Under the pieces are notes generated by a model. The model was not told where the DNA came from, ran no database searches, and saw nothing but the letters and a program-made list of their open reading frames with translations. This document shows positions 11,874 through 26,100 of a DNA stretch of 64,000 nt, piece after piece. Source of the DNA: Neospora caninum Liverpool (Eukaryota; Apicomplexa; Conoidasida; Eucoccidiorida; Sarcocystidae); contig NC_018390.1 in NCBI RefSeq assembly GCF_000208865.1, positions 2,404,790-2,468,789 of the forward strand, written 5' to 3'. The position numbers and the translations under genes are program-made. Positions within the stretch are counted from its first letter, which is position 1. Each line of letters opens with the position of its first letter.

Positions 11874-14800
11874 TTACACGCACCCCTGTAACGGAATGCC
11901 CTTACTATCGTTCTGGTTCAAACCTCCCAGGACGCTGTCAAAGAAACCCAGTCCGCCTGTTGGAGATGCGAGCATTCCGTCGACGGCCGAGGAGCTCGAA
12001 ATGATGTTTCCAGTCTTCTCTCCATTCAACGACAGAGGAGTTGAGGAAGGGCCCCAAACAGGCATACATGCAGCACCACCAGCCGCAGGTGCAAATACGC
12101 TAGCACTATCGACGCTTGTCGTCGGTTGGGGCCCCTCCTGTGAGCCACCTTCACGGCAGGTGCCTCCCCCGGTGTAATCCCCGGGGATGGAAAAAAACGG
12201 ACTTAAGACAGTTACTGGGCCACTCGACGGCTGGGAGTGGCTCTGCAACTCGGATTGCAGGAGGGACGTGGAGCGAGAAGGTATTTGAGCAGTGGTCGCG
12301 TGGCCACTGCTGCTGAAGCTGTGCGGCTCGGTCATCGACGGTGCCAAAGTGGAAAGAGGAAGACTCAGGCGTGCGGCAGCTTGTGATTCTATTTGTTTAG
12401 CATGGACGTCATAGTCGTCTTTTACTTTCAGCAACGCTTGCCAAAGCCCATTGCGTTCAGCCATCACTTGATTGACTCGGTCTACCAGCATGTGGATGTT
12501 CCTTCGTAGCCTTTCCTCTTTTCTTCGCGCTGAAGACAATTTGGAGCAAGCTACCCTCTTCAGCTGCGCAACCTCAGCTGCCGCTTTCTGCAGCTGAAGT
12601 TTGGTATCCTCGCGTGCGGCCTCTTTTTCCTTGATTTCTTGTTGAAGGGCCTGGAGACAGCACTTAGAGCAATCCCTGCTTGGGCAACTGAGTACGCCCT
12701 GATTCCATGAGAACGTTGCCAAATGCGCACAAAATGGCAATGCGCTCGAGACTCTGTTAACTTTGTGGAAATGAGGGTACTGTGCTGTTCTGTTTTTGGT
12801 CGATGTGGCCCATCTGCGACTTTACTACCCTCACAAAAAATTGTGGCGAAACGTCTGACAGTGGAGTACAGTTGTCATTTGCTGCCCCTGCGCCAGGGCT
12901 CAAAAATGTCGTCCTGACGGAATAAGCATTGTCTTCTTTCCCAGGCGGTGTCGATAATCATGGAATAGGCGGAGTGTTGCGGGACTATTTCGTAGGAATG
13001 CGACCGTTACCTACACATTACGGGACTGTTCAAGCAACCGGCCTCCGGGCAAACAGCAGAGGTGCGGTGACAAGGGACAGCAGACACGAGCCTCACCGCA
13101 TTTTCCATCCTGTGCTGCTCTATCCTCTTTTCCCTTTCAGCTAGTTGCCCCCGTAATTCCACCACGATGGTCTCCGCTTCTTCCTTCGACCTGCTCAGGC
13201 TTTCTGTGTCCATCAAGAGCCCACGATGCGTCTCCTCAAGTGCCCGGAAGTCAGCCAGGAGACGATTGTGTTCGTTGAGCCGGCGTTCACAGTCCGCTTG
13301 GACTCCTTCTGCCTGGTGGTGTACAACCAAAGCAACGGCAATCCGAGCTCATATCTGGGGTGCCGATAGTTGTGTGTGACATTCCCGGGTGTCATTTCGG
13401 TGTCATGCAGTATTAAAGAACGTCGGTCTACCCAAAGTGGAACCATTGATTCATATTCTGTATCGAGCCGTCTTCAACTTGCGTCCGATAGAATGGGGAT
13501 TTGCCTCCACTGTTTTGGTTGGACACATGAACAATCAACTAAAACACACCGTCGCTATTCCCGCTGCTGCTCATGAACGCCCGGTACTCAAATAGTTCCT
13601 CCAACATTGTTCAAGAATGCCCTGTGGACCGCCAAGAGTCTTCTTTGATTGCCTCTTGGATTCGGCAGTTTCCTTAGGGGGCAGATTTTCCCCATTACTT
13701 TGGTTGCTTTGTAAACATCAAGCATCATATCTACATGCTTTTCAGGTATCTCCTGCTGCGAAACAGTGTCACAGGTCTTGTAGCAGACGGCTGTCACATA
13801 CTGTCTCTTTGTGGCTCTTCCCCAGGCGCTCCAGCGGGTAGCAAGATCGCACGTCCACGCTTTACTGGACGAAACTGCTTATGCTGGATGGAAATACTGT
13901 GGTTGAGGCATAGCAGCGGTCCCGTCAGCGAGGACGCCACTTTGAATGCCTCACACCATAACACGGTCTCTTCAACCTATCGTCGATGTTCAACATCCGC
14001 GCATACAAAGTCGATCTGGAGCCCGATTAATGGCGTTCGCTGGCACTGTGCGAAATGTGGGGTGCTGCCTCCTCATGTGAACAGAACAACAAACCGCTGC
14101 TTCAAAAACCATGCACTGAGGGCGAGACAATGAAATATGCAAGACGTTCCCAAAACTGTGACGCGCCTCACATGGAAACCTGATCTTCGTCTATTCTCAC
14201 CACTAACCTGTTTCGCTAGCTGCTCAGCCTTTGCCAGGCTCTTAGCGTGCTGGATAGCGAGGTGCTGGCACTGCTCTTGCAAAGTTTCTATCTCTGTTGC
14301 GTTCCGGTGCTCTTCCTGCTTGAGGGCTAAGACTTCCTGAGCTGCGTCCTCGGCCGCTCGACGTTTCTCTGTCTCAAGTTGCCTTATCTGCCAAACAAGG
14401 AGCAGGATCGATGCTTAAACTGCATTCGTCTCCCTGACGGGCCGTACCCACACGATTTTTCTGCGAATCTTTCATCATCTCATCTGCATAGCCATAGCGA
14501 GCACTGCCTTCGTAGTCTACTCATGTGTATGCTGTTTTGTCAACGCAGAGTGGATCCCCTCAGCGACCGGTTCACTACGCATTCAAGTGTAACAATGACC
14601 AATTACATAGACAGTGCCGCCGGACATGAACGACCAACCACGATGGGATTTACTTCCTACCTTGGCCTCAGCCTCTCCCATAACGCGATCCATCTTTTCC
14701 TCGTGATCTCGCTTTTGACGCAGCAGCTCCGACTCCGCTTTTCTGTCGAAGTATGGAGATACTTTTCCGAAAACAGAATCATGAAACGTCTTGCATCTCT

Positions 14801-17800
14801 CGCGATCTCTTTCAAGTATGCCTCATCGAACTCCACTAACGTCCATGATATGAACGCCACACTCAAATCAGAGTGACCTAGACCAATCGCTTACTGGGAG
14901 AGTTGTGCCTGACGATCCAAGGCCTCTAGGGCCTCCTGAAGTTTACGTTTTGACGTCCGCTCCTGTTGTTGAAGCTGCTGGGAGAAGGCTTCTGCTTGTT
15001 CCTGCATCCTCCGGTGAGCCTCGCGCGCTTCAGCTTCCGCTGCTTGAGCTTGCTGGCTTATATCTCTTATCTCGGCTTCTCGATGGCTCTGAATGGTTTC
15101 TTGTTTTGTTGCGTGGGCAGTTGCTCTGCGCAAAAGCATGCCAGGAATGCTGAGAACAGGTGCCCTGCATGGCGTGGATCAATTGAGCCACTTCAACATA
15201 ACATGCCAGTGTCTGGCCGCGGATGATGGACTTCTTCCTACGACAAAATATGGCACTGAGTGAAAGCAGGTGGTACGCGTTTATACTTCGTTCGTAAGGA
15301 AGCTGGCACTGGCTGAGGAATTGAATCGTGACTGAGAAGTGCATCAAGTGAGCGTGCAACAGAATCCACTGGTAGCAAGTTGCTCACCGACTGGCAGTTC
15401 GTCAGCACAAATACATGGTCAAACGGAATACGCAAGGACCGCCTGTGGTAACGTTTGGATGCCAGTTGCACTCTGCATTCGTCACAATGTGGAATGGTTC
15501 CACTTCAGAAACATTGCACTATGAGTGCCATATACGCAAGGCCCGATCCTATTGGGAATTGACAACGCGGAATTAGTATGGTAGCGAGTTCTCACTCTTT
15601 CCGCAGTTTCTCAACTTGGCGCGTAAGTCGCTCGTTTTCAGCTTGAAATTCCATCATAGACGCCTGGTGGCGTGCAGCCTCTTCTGCATCAAAACCGAAA
15701 AGGCGCGCCGCTTCCGTGCCACCACTGTAGTGCAGGCAACTGTTCGTGACAAACTCAAAATAGAGACATGTATCGCTCCATTCGGGTAAGACAATACGGT
15801 CAACAGCAATGGCGAGTATCCCCATGGGGCGATATTACTTAGACATGGGTGGAACTCATGATATTTCTTCAGGCCCACAATTTTTGGTCTCCGTTTTGCA
15901 CGGATTTCCACAACTACACCAGACGTTTATGCAGTCTCCCGGTTGGCAGGGTACGCACCACAAAAAGAATCAGTATAACAAAGCAGTGAAAGTATTTTCT
16001 GAACAGGTCGACGAGCCGATCCCAGATTCCCGCGGATCGTGGGGTGGGACAGAGCTGTACCCTGCGGAGAGCTTATAGGTTGCCGAGGTTTCCTCCCACG
16101 GCTAAGGTGTCATAACGTTCGAGGGTGAGCGCATGGCACTTAATGGCGACGTGGAAAGAAGTACTGTCTTTGATGAGAGAGGCCTACGTTAAGACAACCT
16201 GCTAAGATTCTGGAGCCCAGGTCCGAAGCCTTTCCGTACCACGGAGTGTCTCTCTTTCTTTGCTGTTCTTGGCCTGCAGTGCATTCTGTTCATCCACCAG
16301 CCTCTCTAGCTCCTCCCGGAGAACCGCATTTTGTGCCCTAAATATGCAAGAGAGGGGAACATTATCGAAGTGTCGAGTATATACGCACTCCTCAGCGGCC
16401 GCTAACTGCTTTCCAGTCACACGGTTCATGTAGGCCTTTGTACGCATGTTGCGTGCTCGAGCACGTTCCCTCCTTTTTAATGGAGGGAATGTCAGTTGAT
16501 AGACCTCACAGACGTTGTTGGTCACCGATTCTCCCTAGGAATACTTGACTAGTTCTCGGCTGTTGTAGTCGGTTGCTGAATAACCCGTCGGCCTAAAAAA
16601 TGACGCCTATCTCAAATTTTAACTGCCTTGTGTGTGAGGGGTAACTCCAGAAATACAAGTGATTACTCCAGATTACTTATCTCACTTAGGCCTATGCGTC
16701 ATGCGCGTTTTTTCCACTTAAATATCGTTTGAACTTCATGATATGGAGATCCTTGCGTCACAAAACGGCCGTCTGTTCTTGATGCGATATTGCCCTAGTA
16801 GAGGTAGTTTTTTTTTCCAAAACGAAACATGCAGATCACACAAAATGCGGAATAGTGTTCTTACTTCCATGTCTGCGAATTTGAGTTCTGTTCTTGTACT
16901 CGCTTTTCTAACTCAGCCGTGTCCCGTGCTCCTTCTTCCAACTGGGTTAACTGCTTCATCAACCCAGCTATTCTGTCCTGCCGTATAAAACGCCCAGAAA
17001 CCCGATCGCCCCAAAGCAAGATGCCAGCTTTGTACACATGCCTCAGGCCGTGTTTCTTCAGTTAATGCATGCAACCTGTAAAAGCGTGGTACAAGTAGTA
17101 CTGCACTGTCTACTCTGCTTCGCGTTGTTATTAGAGTCTCGGTCCCTTCCTTTTGGGAGTGTTGTTCAAAAACAGATTGTGGCCACGTTTCACGGCAAAA
17201 CTTGTTGATATGCACGAGCTGGCATCGGTCCGTTTCGTCGATGCGTGTCGTCCGGACAGGTTGTCAATTCAGGTATCGGTTAAGGTGACCCGCACTCACA
17301 GAGGTGCCATGAGCTGCCCTCAACGGAAAAGTAATGTCAGTGGCGTTTCCGCTCTAGAATTAATCTCGAAGTGCTTACTTCATACTGACACTTCTGGTGT
17401 AGCAGACGTCGTTCGAGATCATCTTTGCACGTTTGGTAGAGTGTCTTCAGTTCTTGGTGGTCTCTTTCCAGCATAGCATATTGACTTCTCTGTTCGTCAA
17501 TCTGAGCGCACAGCTGCTGTACCTTTGCTTTGGTCTTCGCCTCAACATCTTCTGCCGCTTTGAGTCTCACCAGTTCCTACACACAGGTTTCTCAGGGCAA
17601 CCACCCAGACATGTCTACTTCTTCATTTTCGTGTACCCATACTAGTGTTCTTAGCCCAATTTGAACAGTTGCGCTACTTTGCGTGGGCAACCGAGGGCTG
17701 TTTCCGACAGCCCCTGATATGAATCCCTTTCCCTCGGCATTCGTTGACAGTTTTATGGCGACTCAACTACTTGTCCATTACCACGCCACCCCCGCAGCTT

Positions 17801-19800
17801 GGGTGCGTTCGGCCGGGATCGTGCGGTTGTCATAGAACAGCATAAGACACGTCTACATTCAAAAGTGAAGCAACGTGACACTATTTTTGTCGGTGCCGTA
17901 AACATTACTTGAACATGACGTCGATTGGGTCTCACCGATTCGTAAACCATCGCTTTCTGGCTGAATTCCCTTGATACCTGCATCTGTAAGGAATAACATA
18001 AAGGTTTAGCGGGATGTCACTAAGAAGTCGATACAGCGAGTTGCATGTCTTCCTCAGCCCACGTATTCAGATTACACTGCCCAAGCTCCATCCCAAAGTT
18101 AATTCTGCGATGCCAAAGACCAATTTACTGTGCCAAGTGGAATCGTTTTCTAGTCCCCGTAGCTAGCGCGGCACCCTGCCTGCAGCATATGCCATCCGGA
18201 TCCCCCCCGACGACATTGGACTCACCGAGGGTCGCAGCGTGTTCTGTTTACGAGGATGTGGTGGTTCTTGCTCCATCACCTCTTCCATGGAAAGGCCATT
18301 CTGATAGGGAAAGGGACAGCAATCCAGTGGACTCTGAGGTGCCTGGCCTGCCACTGGCACTACACATTTGAAAATGTTCTATGGTTACGAGGAATGCATA
18401 CTGCGGAGAGTGTGGAAACGCCGGTTGTTACAGATACAGCGGAGTCGCGTTCTTCTTCAATACTTTTTTATCCGCGAAGTGTCATCGACTGTAATGGCGG
18501 TGTGCAACGCAGCTCGATGCTGCTCCGCTTTGACACTAACCCTACTGCTTGCGAATAAAAGCAAAAGCAACAGTGAAAAGCTCTCGCATTTGAGAAAGGA
18601 TAGGTAACGTAGGCTTTCGCTTAATGCTGCTTCTGGAGCCAGAAAGGTATTTAGAGATGGCACCATGCAGCAAAAACCGCCACCAGTTTCTTCAATTACA
18701 TCGGCATTAAGCCAACATCGAACAGTAGAGCGGCCGGCTGCACAGTGGTGATCGGTTATTTCCGGATGCATCGTCCTTTGTTCCGCTGCAACTCCAGAAT
18801 ACTCGGCTCGGAAAAGCTTGTGTCTCACAGCTCCTCGGTGCTTAGGGCTGCAACTCCATCATACCGGGCCTGTGGAGTCTAAACGTGCCGGGGTTTCGTC
18901 TTGAAACAGGGCGCTATGATTTCCTTAAGAGAGAAGGCTTTGCATGGAGGTTCAGTATGTCTGCGTATACTGTGTGTGTATATCTAAGAGTGTCCAGTTG
19001 ATCGTGTGAGACCAGCGTTAGAAGCGCAACGTATTACAAGCCAAAAAACAGTCTCATGTGTTTGCAACGGTTTGAGGGTGGGGCCACTCGCTGCAATTCA
19101 CGCCACATCAGAATGGACTATTTGGCTCTTCGTTGCCCACCTACAGGCTCAGGACCAGTCTGGATATGCTCCAGGGAACTACATTTACCCACAATTCCAA
19201 GATGTGTGCACGTTAAAACCCACTGAACACATTCATGATCCGCAGAGGCGAGAAATCGATTTCTGGCTTAATGGGCTGTGCGGGGTTGTGACATGTACTT
19301 CTGCATGCGACTGATTGGGTCGAGTGCTGCCTGCGACTGCTAGGCCATTAAAGAGCTTTCAGTGCACCCTGTACTTGTGGCTAGTTTATGTGTCAAGGGA
19401 TACTTTAAAAATCAAACCCCTCCTCCGGAAAATAAAACTAAATTCCAGTGACTTCTGACTGCCGATCTGCGGCATAGAGAATCCATCACACAAGTGTTCA
19501 TCAAGTTCTACCGCGCCTATATCTGGCATATTCACTTACTATAGCTACTGCGTTCCTCGGATATGCACACCTTCGACGGCGACCGCGTGCCCACGTGTCG
19601 CCTAGTGACCGACACGACTTTGAAGGATCTAGGCCTCTCAAACACGTCATTAGAGAGGACAAATCACTCGTCTGACTGACCAACACCACAGAGCGGGCTC
19701 CAATGGTACTAGAATTATCTCTAATAAAACAGCTGGAGATGAACCTTATCACCAGGCTAACGCGTTCCAGCATGGTCTCCCCACCTTCAGCTGTTACCAT
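11874..19800 (-). CDS. Multi-exon coiled-coil protein of about 772 residues
   Basis: Proposed exons, 5' to 3' on minus: 19753-19800, 18829-18869, 18226-18331, 17936-17983, 17379-17576, 16865-16977, 16240-16337, 15596-15710, 14895-15125, 14661-14808, 14208-14387, 13097-13312, 11874-12650. Phases agree at every junction and the sum divides by three. From 17576 onward nearly everything is heptad-rich coiled coil, for example ELVRLKAAEDVEAKTK, REELERLVDEQNALQ, EKRRAAEDAAQEVLALK and ALQQEIKEKEAAREDTKLQ. The last about 150 residues are Ser/Pro/Gly-rich and non-helical. This points to a structural or scaffolding role (cytoskeleton or centrosome would be typical), but no family is recognised. The two 5'-most exons are the least certain, and the acceptor at 15710 is weak. 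The gene shares a short divergent promoter with the armadillo gene. Confidence 0.72.
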
Positions 19801-20258
19801 GTATGTTTACACATAAATACGTACGAAGACGCTTGCCCAAGGTGTGCGTCAATTGGACTTTCCCCACCCGTCCACCCTGGCTATAGACGATATGCAAATG
19901 CAGGCAATGTTGCCGCATATCGTATGGCTACGTTTTCCAGAATTCTATCAATTACAGTGTGATGTGTCGAATGGAGGGTGCCGCTGGTTCGGTGGCGTGA
20001 CGCCCCCCTGTGAGAGCGCCTTCGATTTGGGTTTTGTTCATTCTCTCCTGCTAGCTAGTACCGTCGATAAATGAACAGTTGTGAGCTTCCGAAGCGTCGA
20101 AGCAGGGGACGGCCGCTCAGTGGTGTTGAATCGCCACTAATGGCTGAACCGCACAAAGTCATGCGACGGAGATTGCTGTTCGTCTTGGGATGAGCCTCCG
20201 GCTCCCCATTGAGGTCTTTTGAGTGTACGTTTACCTTTCGCTGTTCGGAATCGTCACC
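19801..20258. promoter_or_regulatory. Short divergent promoter region
   Basis: Only about 460 bp separate the proposed start of the coiled-coil gene (minus, 19800) from the start codon of the armadillo gene (plus, 20259). No coding frame is supported here. A shared bidirectional promoter is likely by position, but no clear motif was seen. If the first coiled-coil exon is wrong, the spacer is about 1.4-1.9 kb. Confidence 0.4.
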
Positions 20259-23086
20259 ATGTCGGAAAGAAAGAGCCATGGGGCAGGCGATCAGCCAGCG
20301 CATGTGGCTATTCCTGATGCTGACAAAAAGAGAGAGGCTTCACCTAGTAACGCCGAGGAGCCTGAAAACGAAGCTTCAGGGGCCAGTCAAGCGGACAGTC
20401 TACTGGAACAGCTTGCAGCCGCCACGTCAGGAGACAAAGAAGGCCTTCTGCCTCAGCTTCCGGGCGAAGTCTCAAGCTCGGAAAAGGGAAGATGGGAAGA
20501 CAAAGGCGAGGCGACTCTTTTTAAACAACAGCAACCTCTCACGTAGGGGACGTACACATGGCCTCCAAATGCTCCACCGGCAACCATTTCGCAGCGAAAC
20601 AGGCGAGTCCTGACGGTTTTCAGGGCCGCAAAAGAGGCAGAGTTTCAGTCTGTTTCGGCCTTATACAGGCGCTGTTTGTCTCAATTCCATGGTCCTCGAG
20701 CAATCGATTGACGGCCAATACGTTTTTCACTGGGGGAATTGAATCCTGTTCGTTAACACTGATTATAGAATTTGGTTGTTCAGGGCCTTAACTGAATTGG
20801 AAACAAAATCCACTTCATGCGTTGCACTCAGTAAATTTGTCGTGGTAGCTGTCCTGGTGGAATATCTGTTGGAGTCCTTGTTCAGGTAATCTCGAAGTAT
20901 CCTGTCTCCGGTAGTGTGTACAACTCAATGGTGTCCTTCAGGAGGCTGCGATTGTTTATGCCAAGCATCGTTGAGGAAACGGAAGAAGAGCTGGCACGCC
21001 AAGAAGAGGATGATGAAGATGACGCTCTTGGAAATGGTGCAGCGGCTGCAGCCTGTGTAGAAGATGATAACGAAGGTTAGCGACAGAAGTGGCGTCGAGA
21101 TACACTGCTCTCCAGGAGTGGTTCCACTGTGATATAGTTCTGTGTTGTGCGCACTGTATTGCTTCGTAACCCTCACAACATGTTCGCATTATCACGCAAT
21201 CTACGAACGTCAACAACGCGGTCGCTGCACAAAGCGACCGGTTAAGGATCACGCAACTTGCACTGTTGCGAGGTGAGTAAACACCGCCAGGTAGCTTGGA
21301 CTCTTGTGTGTTCTCCGTAATGTCTGGTCTGAGCAGCTCTTTTCGATCCAAATTTCCTACGGTTGATCATTGAAACAAACTCAATCGGCGAGGACCCATC
21401 TCAAGAAAACAGTGAATTCCGCCAGGATTTTTCCGACCTGCTCAAAATCCTCCAGACCAAACTCAAACAAGAAGACAAATTCATCAAATTCGTTGCAGGA
21501 CAGATAACGTCCCTCCGTATCAAAGAAAAGTTAATGGTCTTGAAGTACATCAGACACTTAGTTCTCAACAGCGATTGCTCCATTGACGCTTTCATGGCAG
21601 CCGACGGATTCGCCGCCGTTTTAAACGTCTGCCTGCAAAATGACGAGATGCTTGAACAGTTACCAGGTAAAGGAATAACCACCAAAGTCAATATGGGCGT
21701 ATTTGCTTTGTTATGTTTGAGACACAACGTCACGTAAACAATAGTGAGTGCTACAAGGTCATCGCTTTCATTCCCTCTCACCACATGTCACAAAGTTACA
21801 CCTGTCTAGTTGTGTCCTCCCACATTTGGTTTTCAAGGGGAATCCGTCATTCGAAATTCAAACAGATATCTCGACTTCCATACAACGTTTTGTCCCATGA
21901 GTAGATATCGGAACCGAGAATACTACAGTGGAATGTGAGTGGAGGCAGTTAGTCCGTGGATACACATATGTGCTTGTTTTTTCGTAACTGAAGATGACTT
22001 TCCTCACCGGTGTAGCACCTGAGGGACGAGAATGCTACTAGCCCAACAACACTATCACAAAGGACACCGCTGGAATACCTTTAAGCCGGTGTTTTTCTTT
22101 CCTCCTGTAATGCGCCGGAAGGTGGGATACGTTGGAAATGCAAGTGTGTTGCACGAACGCTATGTGGAAATGAGAATTCAATTCCTTGTTCGTCCAAATA
22201 TTCCGAGGAGCCAAGCCGGCTACAAATTTGATCGGTTTGTGTGGCACACCCGCGCGCGAGCCTAGACTTGGCGCTGTGTTTTTCTATCCTGTGACGAAGC
22301 ATGCGTTGGTTCCTGTTGTTCTTTACTAGTCTCTGTTGCATCTGGAATGTTTCCGGCACACGAGATGCACTCATGGCATCAACAGCTACACACCACCATA
22401 AACACAGTGTGTGCCGTACCATCAGTCCGTCGGGTATCTGAACGCCACATCAGAAATCTGGAATAATGATGTTACACGAGCATAAATAGCTCGCAGTGTG
22501 CCTTTATCAGGACACAATCATTCGCTAGCGGTGCAAGAAACAAGTCGATCCGGTAAATGTGTTAAGGGGAGACACAACGTCTCGATGCAGATTCACCACC
22601 ATCGAGTTGTTTACCTTTAGATACGACATTTGGCTTATTTCGCATGAGGGGTGTAAACAAAAAATAATGCATTGTGACGCGCATTGAGTGTGGTGTTCTA
22701 ACATTTGAATCAGGGATCCTTGTTGCCGTCCGGCACCGCGAAGCCTCACTGAGATACCTGGCAGATGAGGGCGCTGTGGGTCTGATGATCAAGCTCGGCA
22801 AGAAAACAGATGAGGGTGTTGTCTCTCGGGCGGCCGTAGCTCAGGCTTGTTTGGTGCCGCTATACCAGGACGAAGAAAAGCAGCACATCGACGGTTGGAT
22901 TGAAAGCCTCGTAGATGCGGTTTCTGGCGGATTTCCTGTCGCCCAAGAGTTCAGCAGTGAGAAAACCACAGCCTTCGTTTGAGGGAGAGGAAAGCCGATA
23001 AACCGGCGTAGTGACCGGGTAGAGCGGTTTCCAATTAACGGCAACACAGCTACCTATTTTCACTCGTTCATCATATAAATAAATAA

Positions 23087-23119
<33 letters not shown>

Positions 23120-26100
23120 CCGGTCAGCGTGATTTCTGTCGAGTTGTAATTCTGTGGTATTTCCGTGTGTCATGGGGGGGTGAGAGTTGATGTGTACCGT
23201 GTATAGAGAGTCACTGGATGCTGAGAAGAATGAAGAAGCTCAGTTCTGTAGTATAATCGACTTTTTCTAGGAGACCATGTTCGGGATGCTTCGGGAAAGT
23301 TTGTTGTGCCTGGCAGGTGCATCGCTATGTGAGATGAGCGCGGACGCTTCGGAACACTCAAAACTCTTTCAGAAGACAGGCATAATCCCGATCCTCCGGA
23401 TTTTCAAACCTCATACCGCACCGCAAGCGCTTCTGTGGGAGAGTGCTACCATAGCCAATCTGGCGAAAAATCCAACAAACTTTCCTGAATTCCTAAAAGA
23501 GGAGACTTTGGCGACCTTGCACGAAATCTCAAACTCTGTTTGGAATGAAGTTCGGCTTAACGCGGCCTGGGCGTTTGTTTTCCTTTCTCTTCAGAAGGTG
23601 ACGGATCCAGCTGTTGAAACTCAAAAACCAGTGATAGTTTCTTAGAATGAACTTAATGGACAGGAATTCGTGTTGGACCACCCGTGAGAATTCAGAAATG
23701 CCTGAGCGAATTCGGACACAGAAACACATCTATACACACAAATGCTTCTTCTGGAGCATTCCTTTACATGTAAACACCGTGCCTTCTCTTTGTTTACGTA
23801 TTTCAAGCGAGACACGATATTGCTATATTTTAAAAGCTGGTCAGGACCTCTCCATCGTATCGCACCCTCGTTTCATACGCCCGCGTCACTCGTTGGGCGT
23901 GTATACAGTTTTCCCCTCGAAGTGAGTACAATGGTGCTTTCATAGATTCACCACTTCGTTTTGCTTTAGTTCTGGTGCTTGCTTTGTATTTGCTGATTTG
24001 TGTTGGTGCAGGCCTTCCACAAGCAGGCGACAGGGCGGTGGGCAGCGTGGGTCCGTGATGTGTTGATCATTGGCATCTGTTCCGAGGACGGAATGACAAG
24101 CAACCTTACGGAGCTATTCTTTGCTAACGTCACTGGAAAACAGGCGCTACAGGGCTACGAGGCACCGGCTGTCCGAAGATACCTCGACAGTCTTCATCTG
24201 ACGGACGACATCGTTCGCGAGCAGGCCCAGGCATTTTTAACGAATCTCGCAAGCACTCATCCAAAGGAGATGATAGATTCGTTGCTACTGCTCTGTTCAG
24301 TTCCACATGACAGTGCTGCTGCTCGAGACGCCCTGGCGACGCTTGCTACTCTTTTGAGTGACCCGGACACATCGGACTTGGCAGTCGCCCATGAGGCTTA
24401 CCTCCCTTTCGTATGCCTAGCTGATCGTCCCGACGAGGCAGTTCAACTCCTCTGTGCTCGAATGCTCGTGAAGCTTATTTCGGACCAAGATAGTTTTCTC
24501 AAGTATGAGGAGCTGGAGCCGGTTGCTGCCTTGTTGTACTTGTGTGACTCGAATAACGATGCGGTCCAAGAGTGCGCCTTCAACGGTCTCTGGATCGCTA
24601 TGGAGATGGCGCGTCGTAATCCAGAGGGACTCGCAGTTCCCGTGTTGCGTTGCTGTAGAGAAGATGAGCCAGGCGATAAGCTTCACAGCTCCTATCGGGA
24701 CTCTGTGAGACTGGCAGATGGGATGTTTGCTAAGCATCGTTCAAGGGGTGCGGCTACAAATCAGCTCTTCGGGCTCCACTGTCTGTGTGCCCTTCTCTAT
24801 GACGCGTCGGCAGCTGTCCAAGGGCGTTTGGCGTATAAAATTGAATCATTTACTGAAGACGCGAGCAATATAGATCAAATGGACGATCTCTGTCTTCGAG
24901 CACTAGCGTGTAGTCTGATGGCCCTGGGGCGATCTGTTGTCGACTCTGTCAAGTCCAGTGTGGTCGTGGCTTTTACGAGCCTCGTGGCGCACGGTACAAA
25001 GATGAGGGCATCAGAACGGAAGGGTTCCCTTCCCGAGTATGGACCCTCCAATGAACAGCTGTTTGCCCGGAGCCACATCCCCAGCGACAGAAACCGCCGA
25101 GCCGAGATAAGCCGCGGTTTCCCCCACGCTCGATTGCCTCTTGACCACTTCATGGCCGAGAACTATACTCAGTGCCTCTGCGAAATTCTCCTCGACACAT
25201 CCGCGAGTCCCATTCTGAAGCAGCAGTGCTTAGCGACGATTCGCCAAAGTCTAAACGATCCACTGGTGTGCCAGTACCTGGGGAAAACGGACTTCATGTC
25301 TCGCTTCTTCTCGGCCGAAGTCGTGGCTTCAGCAGAAGATCCAACAGACTTTTACTTCATGTTCTGCCACATTCTCAGTCACCCAGCAACAGTCGGCCAT
25401 GTTTCCAACTACATGGGAATCCTCGAAAAACTCTTAAAGGATGTCAAGGTGAGTGATGTTCATAGAAAATTCCGGATTCCTGTTTTCAGCCAGGTTCATG
25501 ATCCCGAGCGAGGACGGATAGTGCATTTCGCGGTCTTCTTTATTCACGCTTTATCAGTTGTGCCTTTCTTACTTGGCCGCTTGGTTCAAAGTCGCGCTTC
25601 TTTTATCGACACCCACTGTCGAGGAAAGCACCGGCCCTGGGCAGGAATGGATATGCAGAAATCTGGGAGATTACCACCACGGTCGACTTGTTGCTCTCCT
25701 TTTCCTCTGCAACTAATAATAGCTTGACCGAATTGTTTTGTTTACCGAAACACAATTTGCTGTCTCATTGCACAATACATCTGCATGGACGACTTATTCT
25801 GTTCTCGTTTCAGAGTTACCCATCCCTCGCCCTTCCTCTCGCTCAACTGTTGGACGCCGCTTGTTTTCTTCCTCACGTTCAAGGGTGAGTGAAGTCTGCA
25901 ATATGCATTTTTCTGTCCAAGGGATACGGTCTTTACATCAACGCTTTTGGTGAGTGTTTCTTATGACGCAGTCGTGATTTAGTGGTAGACGAGCATGTCG
26001 TCACACGCACTGGGACTCCTTCGGCAGCCTTTCGACGGAACGCTCAAGAGCTCCGTCCTTAACGAAGATGATGTGATTATTGCTCGTGTATATGCAACGT

